Shown here piece after piece: positions 35,253 through 43,391 of a stretch of 64,000 bases of DNA. Location: contig CALKVK010000038.1 in NCBI GenBank assembly GCA_937996235.1, forward strand, positions 1 to 64,000, read 5' to 3'. How positions within the stretch are numbered: the first letter of the stretch is position 1; the number at the start of each line of letters is the position of its first letter. This stretch comes from an uncultured bacterium (lineage in GTDB: Bacteria; Planctomycetota; JAJSAM01; JAJVHW01). The notes beneath the pieces were generated by a model, which worked only from the letters and a program-made list of their open reading frames with translations, did no database searches and was not told where the DNA came from. Both the position numbers and the translations under genes were made by a program.

Positions 35253-37124
35253 GTGACGACCAGCGATGCGACGACCATCAGGAACCGGCGTGGTCCGTTC
35301 GGCGGGGTCACGACGCTCGCGGCGTGCGTGCTCGCAGCACTCTGCGCACGGCAGGCCCAGGCGTTCGATCTCGCGGTGCCCTCGCCGCAGTACCCGACGC
35401 TCCGCAAGGCGCTGCGCCACGCGCGACCGGGCGACCGCATCGTGCTCGCTCCGGGCGTCTACGACGAGCGCGTCGCGCTCTCGCGGCGCGAAGGGCTGAC
35501 CATCTCCGGCCCCGGCGCGACCCTGCGCTGGACCGGCCGCCGGCCGCGGCGTCTCGTGGTGCGCGGCGAGCGGACCGTGCTCGAGGGCCTGACCTTCGAG
35601 CGCGTGCACCTCGACCTGCGCGGCGAGGGCGTGCGCCTCGAGGACGTCACCGTGACCGGTGACTCGCCGACGTCGCACGTCGTGGTGAACGCCGAGGACG
35701 TGACGCTCACGCGCGTGACGGTGGACGCCTCGGAACAGACGAGCTCGCCGCGGCCGTGGGCCGTGTACGTGCGCCGCAACTTCGCCACGATCGAGAGCTG
35801 CCGCGTGGTGGCGGAGCCCCACCGCGGGAACTCGACCGGCATCCGCCTCGAGGCCGGCAGCGCCGTCGTGCGCGACTGCGACGTCGTGGACGGTGCGTTC
35901 GGGATCGTCGCGGCCGGTCCGTGGACGGAGCTGCGCGGCAACCGCGTGCGCGTGGTGGACGGGATCGCGATCCAGGTCCAGCCCCCGGGGCTCGGCACGT
36001 CGTGCCGCGAGAACGACGTCGCGGTGGCGGGCGGGGTCGGCATCCAGATCGCGGCGCGGGCCGCGCGGGCCGACGCCAACACGGTCGTGGTCGACGCCGC
36101 GGCCGACGGGCTGCCCGCGCGGGCGGCGACGGCGGAGACCTCGCGCGCGGCGGCGCTCCAGATCTCGGGCGGCGACGTGGTCGTCTACGGCAACCACCTG
36201 CGCACCGCGGAGTCGCGCGTGCACGACGCCGCACTGGACGTGTCGGGCGCCGCGGCGATCGTCGCAATGAACACGATCGAGTGGTCGGGCGAGGCCGGGA
36301 TCCGCATCGGCTCCGTCGGCTGCCGGCTCGACGGCAACACGGTGACGAGCGGTCGCGAGCCGATCGCGACGTCCAACGGCATCCTGGTGACGAACGGTCC
36401 GACCCGCCTCAGCGCGAACGTCGCGTCCGGCTTCGGCAACGGCCTGCGTCTGACTGGTCCGCAGCCTGCGACGGTGGCAGGACACGAGTCGTACGACTGC
36501 GACACGGGCATCGACGTGCTCGCGGACGACGTGCGGGTGAGCGGAGCCGACGTGCACGACTGCGAGGTCCATGGCGTCCATCTCCACGGCGCGCGCGCGC
36601 AGCTCGAGGACTCCGCCGCGACATCGTGCCTGATTGGCGTCCATGTGGTGGGCGAGGACGCGACGCTTGCGTCCGTGAGCGCGCTCACCCCCCGCGACGA
36701 CGGATTCCGCGTGACCGGAGACCGCGCGCACCTCGCGGACTGCCGCGTGACCGACAGCGGGATCTCGCGCCTCGCGAGCGACGGCTACGTCGTGCACGAG
36801 GCGCGCGACACCGTGTTCGAGCGCTGCACGGCCGAGGCGGTCGGCGGGGAAGGGCTGGTGGACGATCGCGGCGTCGGCACGCGCATCCTCGCGTGCGCGT
36901 TCCCGGACGCCGGTGGCGACGGGATCGTGGCGTTCGAGTCGGTCCAACTCGATATCGAGGACACGCAGGTGCTGCGCGCCGGACGTGCGGGCATCTGGAT
37001 CATCGACGGCAGCGAGACGACCGTGGTGCGCTCCGTCTTCGAGGGCGGCAGCCATGACGACGTCCGCGGCAGCGGCACGTACCTGCTGCTCGAGGACAAC
37101 GTCTTCACGACCGGCTCGTTCTGA
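35253..37124 (+). CDS. Secreted right-handed parallel beta-helix protein
   Basis: This 623-aa exported protein has a signal peptide (about residues 1-37, ending ARQAQA). It continues with PSPQYPTLRKALRHARPGDRIVLAPGVYDE, the usual opening of pectate-lyase-like/NosD-type helices. Some 25 short coils follow (GIRLEAGSAVVRDCDVVDG, DTGIDVLADDVRVSGADVHDCE, GIWIIDGSETTVVRS). No lyase catalytic set is apparent, so binding or structural use is more likely than catalysis. The start is the GTG at 35253, 5 bases after GAGGAGG; an ATG at 35251 is followed at once by TGA and cannot start this protein. It resembles the 441-aa helix protein at 48050-49375. Confidence 0.85.
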   Translation: MTTSDATTIRNRRGPFGGVTTLAACVLAALCARQAQAFDLAVPSPQYPTLRKALRHARPGDRIVLAPGVYDERVALSRREGLTISGPGATLRWTGRRPRRLVVRGERTVLEGLTFERVHLDLRGEGVRLEDVTVTGDSPTSHVVVNAEDVTLTRVTVDASEQTSSPRPWAVYVRRNFATIESCRVVAEPHRGNSTGIRLEAGSAVVRDCDVVDGAFGIVAAGPWTELRGNRVRVVDGIAIQVQPPGLGTSCRENDVAVAGGVGIQIAARAARADANTVVVDAAADGLPARAATAETSRAAALQISGGDVVVYGNHLRTAESRVHDAALDVSGAAAIVAMNTIEWSGEAGIRIGSVGCRLDGNTVTSGREPIATSNGILVTNGPTRLSANVASGFGNGLRLTGPQPATVAGHESYDCDTGIDVLADDVRVSGADVHDCEVHGVHLHGARAQLEDSAATSCLIGVHVVGEDATLASVSALTPRDDGFRVTGDRAHLADCRVTDSGISRLASDGYVVHEARDTVFERCTAEAVGGEGLVDDRGVGTRILACAFPDAGGDGIVAFESVQLDIEDTQVLRAGRAGIWIIDGSETTVVRSVFEGGSHDDVRGSGTYLLLEDNVFTTGSF

Positions 37125-37167
37125 GCCGCGTCCGGGGCGGCGCAGCGGCCGCGTCCCCCCGTCGTCG

Positions 37168-37192
37168 CGTGCGGGAGCCACGCTCCCGCGCG
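37168..37192 (+). terminator. Hairpin downstream of the beta-helix gene
   Basis: An 11-bp stem with one G-T pair (37168-37178 with 37182-37192) and a CAC loop lies 44 bases after the stop codon. No T tract follows. It is the only strong hairpin in the 190-bp gap before the P-loop gene. Confidence 0.42.
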
Positions 37193-37314
37193 CGCCGGCC
37201 CGGAGCGCGCGTGCGACTCGGAGCACTTTCTCGCGCACCGCATGTATCCGTGCGGGCGGTGCGCGCCTCTTCCCCTCGTTCGGGCCCGGCCGACGGGCCC
37301 CGGAGGAGGCCCCG

Positions 37315-38397
37315 ATGAAGTTGATCACGGACCGCTCGCTCGAAGTCACGACCCTGGACCGCGCGCGCCTCGCCCGGGCGAAGCGTTCGTTCGTCACGCG
37401 CCGCCTCGACGCGGGCGAGATGTGCACGCTGCTCCGGGGCGACCTCGCGCCGGAACCGGGCGACCTCGTCCTCGCGCGCGTCGTGCGGCTGCGTCAGCAC
37501 CAGAAGCTCGAGACGGTCCACGGGCGCCGCGCGCTGATGTTCCCGGGCGACGAGATCGTCGTCGCGTACGGCAATCGCTACGCGCCCGACCAGTTCGAGG
37601 CGCTCGTGCCCGGGAACCTCGGGCCCGCGCACCTCGTGGCGTCGGGCGGCATCGCGTCGCGCGTCCGCGAGAAGCACGACGACGTGCGCGCGGCGACGGA
37701 GATCGAGCCGCTCGGCCTGATCGGCGACGCGACCGCGCAGCGCGTGAACGTGCGCCGCGGCGCGCTCGAGCTGCGCCCCGCGCACACGGTCACGCCGACC
37801 GTGATCGCCGTCGTCGGCGCCGCGATGAACGCGGGCAAGACCACGATGGCGGGCAGCCTCGTCCACGGGCTCGCGCGCGCCGGGCTGCGCGTCGGCGCGA
37901 CGAAGGTGACGGGGACGGGCTCGGGCTGCGACGTGTGGCGCCTCCAGGACAGCGGCGCCGAGCGCGTGCTCGACTTCACGGACGCCGGCCACGCCAGCAC
38001 GTACCTGCTCGACACCGCGGAGGTCGTGCGCACGGCGACGGGCCTCGTCGGCGCGCTCGCCGCGTGCGACGTGGTCGTGGTCGAGGTGGCCGACGGCGTG
38101 TTCCAGCGCGAGACGGCGGAACTCCTCGGGGCGCCGGAGTTCGCGCGGCTCGTCGACGGCTTCCTGTTCGCGTGCGGCGACGCACTCGCGGCCGACGCGG
38201 GCGTGCGGTGGATGCGCGAGCACGGGCTGCCGCTCGTCGCCCTCGGCGGGCGCATCACGCAGTCCCCCCTCGCGATGCGCGAGGCCCGCGAGCGCGCCGG
38301 CGTGCCCATCCTCGGCACGTCCGACCTCGTGGCGCCGGACGGCGCGCTCTTCGTGCTGTCGTCCGCCGACTCCGGGCGCCGCGTCGCCGCCGGATGA
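37315..38397 (+). CDS. P-loop NTPase of MobB/DUF1611-like type
   Basis: This 360-aa cytoplasmic protein has two parts. Residues 1-155 form an unfamiliar beta-rich domain (LARAKRSFVTRRLDAGEMCTLL, GDLVLARVVRLRQHQKLE). Residues 160-350 form a P-loop domain with Walker A VVGAAMNAGKTT (Lys175), GATKVTGTGSGCDVWRL, and an acidic DVVVVEVADGVF strand. Order and motifs recall SIMIBI-class proteins such as dethiobiotin synthetase, MobB and DUF1611, which bind a nucleotide and act on a small molecule. The start is the ATG at 37315 after GGAGGAGG. It overlaps the ABC transporter start in ATGA, so the two are coupled. I cannot assign a reaction. Confidence 0.8.
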   Translation: MKLITDRSLEVTTLDRARLARAKRSFVTRRLDAGEMCTLLRGDLAPEPGDLVLARVVRLRQHQKLETVHGRRALMFPGDEIVVAYGNRYAPDQFEALVPGNLGPAHLVASGGIASRVREKHDDVRAATEIEPLGLIGDATAQRVNVRRGALELRPAHTVTPTVIAVVGAAMNAGKTTMAGSLVHGLARAGLRVGATKVTGTGSGCDVWRLQDSGAERVLDFTDAGHASTYLLDTAEVVRTATGLVGALAACDVVVVEVADGVFQRETAELLGAPEFARLVDGFLFACGDALAADAGVRWMREHGLPLVALGGRITQSPLAMREARERAGVPILGTSDLVAPDGALFVLSSADSGRRVAAG

Positions 38398-40061
38398 GCG
38401 ACGTGCCCGGCCCCGTCGCCACGCCGCGGCTGCCGCGGCGGCGGCTCGCCCTGGTGGCGGGCGTCGCCGCCGGCTCGGCGCTCGTCACCGTCGCGCGCAT
38501 CCTCGTGCTGCGCGACGTCTTCGACGCGGTCCGCGGACTCGAGCACGCGCACGCCGATCTCGTGCGCGTGGGCTGGTCGATCGCCGCGCTCCTCGTCATC
38601 GCGCTCCTCGCGGGCTTCCTGCGCAGCCGCGAGTGGGCGCTGTCGGACCGCATCGGCATCGAGTACGCGGACGCGTGGCGCACGCTCGCCTACGAGCGCC
38701 TGCACAGCACGCCGCTCCCCGAATTGGCCGGCAGCGCCCACGGCGCGGCGCTCCTGCGCTTCACCGGCGAGCTCGGCCCGCTCCGCAACTGGGCCGCGTA
38801 CGGCGCGGCGCAGGGGCTCGCGGCGCTCGTGCTCGTCGCGGCCGCACTGACGACGCTCGCGTTCCTCGACGTGTGGATCGCGGCGACGCTCGCGGTCGTC
38901 GGGCTCCTCGCGGCGCTCGCGACGCCCCGCCTCGCACGCGACGTCGGCCCGCGCGCCGCACACGTGCGCCGGCTGCGCTCGCGCATGACGACGCGCGTCG
39001 CCGACCATCTCGCGCACGCCGGCGTGATCCGCCTGTTCGGCCGCGCGCGCGGCGAGATCGCCCGCGTCCGCCGCGCCGGACTCGAGCTGACGCAGGCCGC
39101 GATCTCGGCCGCGTCCGGGCGAGCGCGCAGCCGCGGCGTCGCCGAGGCGCTCGCGGGACTCTCCGCCGCCGCGGTCGCCGCCGCCGGCGCGTACGAGGTC
39201 GCCGCCGGACGCACGACCCACGGCGTGATGATCGCCGCGGTGCTCGTCACGCGGCAGCTCGGATCGCCGCTGCGCCGCCTCGTGCAGTTCCACGACCACC
39301 GCACGCGCGCCCGGCAGACGCGCGCGCGGCTCGAGTCGTTCCTGGCGCGCGCGACGCTCCCGCCGCCGCAGCCCGAAGGACCGCTGTCGCACGGACCGGC
39401 GCGCCTGCGCGTGCGCGGGCTGCACGTCGCGGGTCGGCTCGCCGACGTGACGTTCACGGCGCCCGCGGGCGCACACGTGGCGCTCGTCGGTCCGAACGGC
39501 TCCGGCCGCACGGCGCTCCTGCTCGCGATCGCGGGCGTCCTCGCGCCCGACGCGGGGCACGTGCGCATCGACGACGCGCGTCCCGACCGCTCGTCGCGGG
39601 CGCGGCGGCGCGTCGCGTACGTCGGTCCGGCGGCGCCGCTCCTGCGCGGCTCGCTCGGACGCAACCTGCGCTACCGCAACCGCCGCGCGTCGGACGAGGA
39701 ACTCGCCGCGCTGGTGCGCGCGCTCGATCTCGAGGCGCTCGTCGCGCGGCTGCCGGAAGGGCTCGACACGGAGCTCGGCCACGAGGCGCGCGAGCTGTCG
39801 CTCGGCGAGCGGCGCCGCGTCGAGCTGCTGCGCGCGCTCGTCGGACGGCCCGACGTGCTGCTCGTGGACGACGTCTGCGCGGGTCTCGACGCCGCGACGC
39901 GCGACGTCGTGCTGCGCGCGCTCGCCGCGTACGACGGCACTCTCGTGCACGCGGTCACCGACCGCGCCGACGCCCGGCGCGCGGACGTGGTCTGGCGGCT
40001 CCCGAGCGGCGGGCGCGCGGAGCGCACACGCCGCCGCGACCGCGACGGAGCCACGGCGTGA
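38394..40061 (+). CDS. ABC transporter, fused membrane and degenerate ATPase domains
   Basis: This 555-aa half-transporter of the exporter type has about six membrane helices within residues 18-290 and a nucleotide-binding domain from about residue 340. The ATPase motifs are in place but key residues are changed: Walker A reads GPNGSGRT, with Arg for the catalytic Lys (about residue 371); the Q-loop Gln is missing (YVGPAAPLL); Walker B VLLVDDV has Asp for the catalytic Glu; and the switch His is replaced (AVTDRAD). The signature LSLGERRR is nearly normal. So ATP hydrolysis may be impaired, or it may pair with an active partner. The start overlaps the P-loop gene (ATGA), and its end overlaps the hydrolase gene (GTGA). 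Confidence 0.88.
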   Translation: MSDVPGPVATPRLPRRRLALVAGVAAGSALVTVARILVLRDVFDAVRGLEHAHADLVRVGWSIAALLVIALLAGFLRSREWALSDRIGIEYADAWRTLAYERLHSTPLPELAGSAHGAALLRFTGELGPLRNWAAYGAAQGLAALVLVAAALTTLAFLDVWIAATLAVVGLLAALATPRLARDVGPRAAHVRRLRSRMTTRVADHLAHAGVIRLFGRARGEIARVRRAGLELTQAAISAASGRARSRGVAEALAGLSAAAVAAAGAYEVAAGRTTHGVMIAAVLVTRQLGSPLRRLVQFHDHRTRARQTRARLESFLARATLPPPQPEGPLSHGPARLRVRGLHVAGRLADVTFTAPAGAHVALVGPNGSGRTALLLAIAGVLAPDAGHVRIDDARPDRSSRARRRVAYVGPAAPLLRGSLGRNLRYRNRRASDEELAALVRALDLEALVARLPEGLDTELGHEARELSLGERRRVELLRALVGRPDVLLVDDVCAGLDAATRDVVLRALAAYDGTLVHAVTDRADARRADVVWRLPSGGRAERTRRRDRDGATA

Positions 40062-40906
40062 CGGCCACGAGTTCCCGCACCGAGACGGCGCGCACGCGCT
40101 CCGGGTGCACGTACGTCATCCGGCGGCCGGCGCGTGGGCGCGCGGGCGCGCCGCCGCTCGTGGCCGTCCACGGGATCTCGCGCAACGCGGACGAGCACCT
40201 CGACGCGTTCGCCGGGGCCGCGGAGCGCGCAGGGGCGACGCTCGTCGTCCCGCACTTCGACGCGGACCGCCGCGGCTACCAGGTCCTGCGCAGCCGCGAC
40301 GGTGCGACGTGCGCCGATCGCGACCTCGTCGAGATGCTCGACACGCTCGGCGCGCCGCGCGCGGACCTGATCGGCTTCTCCGGCGGTGCGCAGTTCGCGC
40401 ACCGCTTCGCGCTGGTGCGGCCGGAACGGGTCGCGCGGGTCGTGGCGGTGTCGGCCGGCTGGTACACGTTCCCGGATCCCCGGCGACGGTTCCCGCACGG
40501 GCTGCGTGCGAGCCGGCGCCACGCGGAGCTCGTCCCGGACCTCGCCGCGTTCCTCGCCCTCCCGCTGCTGCTCGTCGTGGGCGCGCTCGACACCGGGCGC
40601 GACGCCGCGCTGCGCACCGACGCGCACACCGAAGCGGTCCAGGGCGCGAACCGCGTCGTGCGCGCGGAGCGGTTCCGCGCAGCGCTGCTGCGCGCCGCCG
40701 CCGCAGCCGAGGTGCGCGCCGACGTGCGGCGCGTGATCCTGCCGGGCGTCGGACACTCGTTCGCGGACGCCGTCGCGCGCGGCGGACTCGTCGCGCGGTG
40801 CGAGGAGTTCCTCTACGGGCGGAGCGCCGAGTGCGCGCTCAGCGCAGCGCCGCGGCCGGACGCACGAGACCTGCTCCGAACTGATCGCGGAGCAGCGGGT
40901 CGTTGA
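40058..40906 (+). CDS. Alpha/beta hydrolase
   Basis: This 282-aa cytoplasmic enzyme has the alpha/beta-hydrolase order: LVAVHGISRNADEHLDAFA (oxyanion-hole HG), nucleophile Ser108 in GFSGGAQFAHRF, acid Asp178 in VVGALDTGRD, and base His233 in LPGVGHSF. The start is the GTG at 40058, which overlaps the ABC transporter stop in GTGA, so all three genes of this operon are translationally coupled. A substrate shared with the transporter and the P-loop protein is a reasonable guess. The C-terminal 20 or so residues extend into the 3' end of the converging subtilase gene, a 68-bp tail-to-tail overlap. Confidence 0.87.
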   Translation: MTATSSRTETARTRSGCTYVIRRPARGRAGAPPLVAVHGISRNADEHLDAFAGAAERAGATLVVPHFDADRRGYQVLRSRDGATCADRDLVEMLDTLGAPRADLIGFSGGAQFAHRFALVRPERVARVVAVSAGWYTFPDPRRRFPHGLRASRRHAELVPDLAAFLALPLLLVVGALDTGRDAALRTDAHTEAVQGANRVVRAERFRAALLRAAAAAEVRADVRRVILPGVGHSFADAVARGGLVARCEEFLYGRSAECALSAAPRPDARDLLRTDRGAAGR

Positions 40907-42128
40907 CGGCCACGACCGACGCCGCGCTGCGCGTCACCCGGTCCTCCGCCGCGCCGGCCGAGAGCGCCGGATAGCGCGAGCGCACGAGCGCGACCGTTCC
41001 CGCGACGAGCGGCGCGGCGAAGCTGGTGCCGCTCCAGCGCGCGGTCCCGGCGGGCGTCGCGGAGAGCGGATACGCGCCGACCAGGTCCACGCCGGGCGCG
41101 ACCAGCCCGAGCCGCTTGCCGTACGACGAGAACCCGGCCAGGACGCCGTCGGCGTCGGTCGCGCCGACGCTCAGCGCCTCGCCGAGATCGGCCGGGAAGG
41201 CCACGCTCCCGCTGCCCGTGTTGCCTGCACCGGCGACGACGACGACGTCGCGTGCGCCCGCGTACTCGACCGCGGCCCGCACGAGCGCGGCGTCGGTCGA
41301 GATCTCGAGCGACAGGTTGACGACGTGCGCGCCGTGGTCCACCGCCCACTGGATGCCCGCCGCGACGCGCGCCGCGGTGCCGCGTCCGTTCGCGTCGAGC
41401 ACCCGCACGGGCAGCACGCGCGCGTCGGGCGCCACGGTCAGCACGAGCGACGCGACGAACGTCCCGTGGCCGAACTGCTCGTCCACGAGCCCGTCGCCGT
41501 CGGTGTCGGCGTGCGTGCGCTCGTCGGTCGGGTCGCTGTCGCCATCGACGAAGTCGCGGCCGGGGGCGAGGCGCCCGGCGAGGAGCGGATGCGCCGCGTC
41601 CACGCCGGAGTCGAGCACGGCGACCGTCACACCGCTGCCGGTCGCGAGCGCGTGGGCGCCCGGCAGGTCGAGTCCGGCGAGCGCCGGCTGCGCGGCGACG
41701 GCGAGCAGGATGTCGCCGCCGAGCACGGTGGACGTCGCCGGGTCGCCCTCGGGCGCGTCGCCGACGTGGTGCAGCGCGACACGGTCCGCGCGCGGATCGC
41801 GCTCGAGCAGGTCGAACGCAGCGGTGAGCGAACTGCCGGGCGCGAGCCGTACGAGGCGGTACTCGGTCTCGCCGACGCGTTCGGTGCCGACGCCGCCGAC
41901 CAGCGCGACGAGCGCGGCGGCGTCGGCATCGGACTCGGGGTCGGTGAGCGCGACGAGGAGCTCGTCGGGGACGATCGCGCCGGTCGTCGCCAGCGCGCCG
42001 CCGCCGCCGTTCCCGCCGCCGCCTCCGCCGGAGCCTCCGCGCGCCCACGCGGCTGGTGCGGGGGGCAGCAGCGCGGCGAGTGCGAGCGAGGCGGCGACGA
42101 CGACGAGGCGCGAAGCGGTGCGCGGCAT
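40839..42128 (-). CDS. Secreted subtilisin-like serine peptidase (S8)
   Basis: This 429-aa exported subtilase has a signal peptide (about residues 1-30) and a Gly-rich stretch. A prodomain-like region follows at about residues 45-140 (IVPDELLVALTDPESDADAAALVALVGG). The catalytic triad is intact: Asp173 (VAVLDSGVD), His221 (FGHGTFVAS) and Ser369 (WSGTSFAAP), with the oxyanion Asn in GAGNTG. A calcium-site-like DADGDG stretch (TDTDGDGLVDE) precedes the His motif. The start is the ATG at 42128 after GGGAGGGAG. It is divergent from the ECF sigma/anti-sigma/CHAT operon, 116 bp away, so the two may share a control region. The arrangement suggests regulated proteolysis. Confidence 0.92.
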   Translation of the reverse strand: MPRTASRLVVVAASLALAALLPPAPAAWARGGSGGGGGGNGGGGALATTGAIVPDELLVALTDPESDADAAALVALVGGVGTERVGETEYRLVRLAPGSSLTAAFDLLERDPRADRVALHHVGDAPEGDPATSTVLGGDILLAVAAQPALAGLDLPGAHALATGSGVTVAVLDSGVDAAHPLLAGRLAPGRDFVDGDSDPTDERTHADTDGDGLVDEQFGHGTFVASLVLTVAPDARVLPVRVLDANGRGTAARVAAGIQWAVDHGAHVVNLSLEISTDAALVRAAVEYAGARDVVVVAGAGNTGSGSVAFPADLGEALSVGATDADGVLAGFSSYGKRLGLVAPGVDLVGAYPLSATPAGTARWSGTSFAAPLVAGTVALVRSRYPALSAGAAEDRVTRSAASVVAVNDPLLRDQFGAGLVRPAAALR

Positions 42129-42244
42129 GGCGGACTCCCTCCCGGTACTCCCCTGAGTGCCACGGGCCACGAGCCGCGCCGGCAGATACACGCAATCGTC
42201 GATTTTCGTGTATCCGGGGTCCCCCTCCGGTTCTCTGACCGTTG

Positions 42245-42835
42245 ATGCCCGTCGCCGCGCCGCCGTCCGACGCCGACCTGCTCGCCGCCTGCCGCACGGG
42301 CGACGAGCGGGCGTGGCGCACGCTGGTCGAGCGCTACGGCGGCCTCGCGCTCTCCGTCGCCCACCGCTGCGGCCTGCGCGGCCCGCACGCCGACGATGTC
42401 TTCTCCGACGTCTTCACCGCGCTGGTCAGCTCGCTGCGCACGATCCGCGACCCCGAGCGGCTGCCGGGCTGGATCGTGCGCACGGCCACGCGCTGCGCGT
42501 GGCACGCGCGGCGGCGGCGCGGGCACGAGCTGGTGGTGGAGCACGAGGCCGCCGTGCCGGAGCCGGCCGATCTCGTGGCCCAGCTCGAGGCGGAGCGGCT
42601 GGTGCGCGAGGCGCTCGGACGCCTGCCCGAGCGCTGCCGGAAGCTCCTGCAAGCCCTCTACTTCGAGCCGCACACGCCGTCGTACGACGAGCTCGCGCGG
42701 ACGACGGGCACGCCGCGCGGCTCGCTCGGGCCGACGCGCAGCCGCTGCCTCGAGAAGCTGCGCACCCACGTCGAGCCGCTCGCCGAGCTGCTCGGCTCGC
42801 GCCCGGAAGGCGCGCCGGAGGTCCCCGATGCCTGA
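42245..42835 (+). CDS. ECF-type RNA polymerase sigma factor
   Basis: This 196-aa sigma factor has region 2 at about residues 10-80 (DADLLAACRTGDERAWRTLVERYGGLA, DDVFSDVFTALVSSLRTI, LPGWIVRTATRCAWHARR) and region 4 at about 118-180 (EALGRLPERCRKLLQALYF, SYDELARTTGTPRGSLGPTRSRCLEKLR). The ATG at 42245 gives the best N-terminus; a TTG lies directly before it, and there is no good ribosome-binding site. It overlaps the next gene, a zinc anti-sigma factor, by 8 bp, which is the usual arrangement for a sigma/anti-sigma pair. Targets probably include its own operon and perhaps the divergent subtilase. Confidence 0.9.
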   Translation: MPVAAPPSDADLLAACRTGDERAWRTLVERYGGLALSVAHRCGLRGPHADDVFSDVFTALVSSLRTIRDPERLPGWIVRTATRCAWHARRRRGHELVVEHEAAVPEPADLVAQLEAERLVREALGRLPERCRKLLQALYFEPHTPSYDELARTTGTPRGSLGPTRSRCLEKLRTHVEPLAELLGSRPEGAPEVPDA

Positions 42836-43391
42836 CACGCACCCGAACATCCTCGGACTGCTCGACCTCGCGGTGGACGAGGCGCCTCCGGGCGCGCAGC
42901 GCCACGTCGCGCGCTGCGCACCGTGTGCGCGGCGCCTCGACGGGGCGCGCGAGATCGTCGCCGCCGGGCGCCGCCTCGCGGCCGCGCCCGTGCTCGAGCG
43001 GAGGCACGTGAACGCGGCCGTGCGCATCTTCCGGCGTACGCGGACGACGTGGCTCGAGACGTCGCTGCGCCTCGTGACCGATCTCCTGCTCGCGGGTCCC
43101 ACGCCGGCGCTGCGCGACGGCGCGACGGCGGCCACGACGCGCTTCCTGCGCTTCGAGGGTCGCCTGACGCTCGAGCTGCAGATCGCGCACGAGCCGGGCG
43201 CGCGCACGTTCTCGCTGCACGGCTGCGCGCTGCCCGCGACCGACGCCGGCGGCGAGGCGCTGCTCGTCGGAGACGACGGCGAGCTGCGCGCGCCGATCGA
43301 CGACCTCGGCGGGTTCTCGTTCCGCGGCGTCCGCGCGGGCGCGTACGAGCTGCGCATCGGGAGCGTCGCGACGGCCCGCGTCGAGCTGTGA
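42828..43391 (+). CDS. Zinc-finger anti-sigma factor-like protein
   Basis: This 187-aa protein starts at the ATG at 42828 after a strong GGAGG and overlaps the sigma gene by 8 bp. Its N-terminus holds the zinc anti-sigma signature His26-x3-Cys30-x2-Cys33 (RHVARCAPC), which in ZAS-family proteins binds zinc and clamps the sigma factor. The rest (residues 70-187) is beta-rich and ends FSFRGVRAGAYELRIG, like a regulatory beta-sandwich domain. I see no membrane helix, so it would be cytoplasmic, unlike most anti-sigma factors for envelope stress. Its stop overlaps the CHAT gene start (GTGA), which may link the CHAT protease to control of this protein. Confidence 0.82.
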   Translation: MPDTHPNILGLLDLAVDEAPPGAQRHVARCAPCARRLDGAREIVAAGRRLAAAPVLERRHVNAAVRIFRRTRTTWLETSLRLVTDLLLAGPTPALRDGATAATTRFLRFEGRLTLELQIAHEPGARTFSLHGCALPATDAGGEALLVGDDGELRAPIDDLGGFSFRGVRAGAYELRIGSVATARVEL

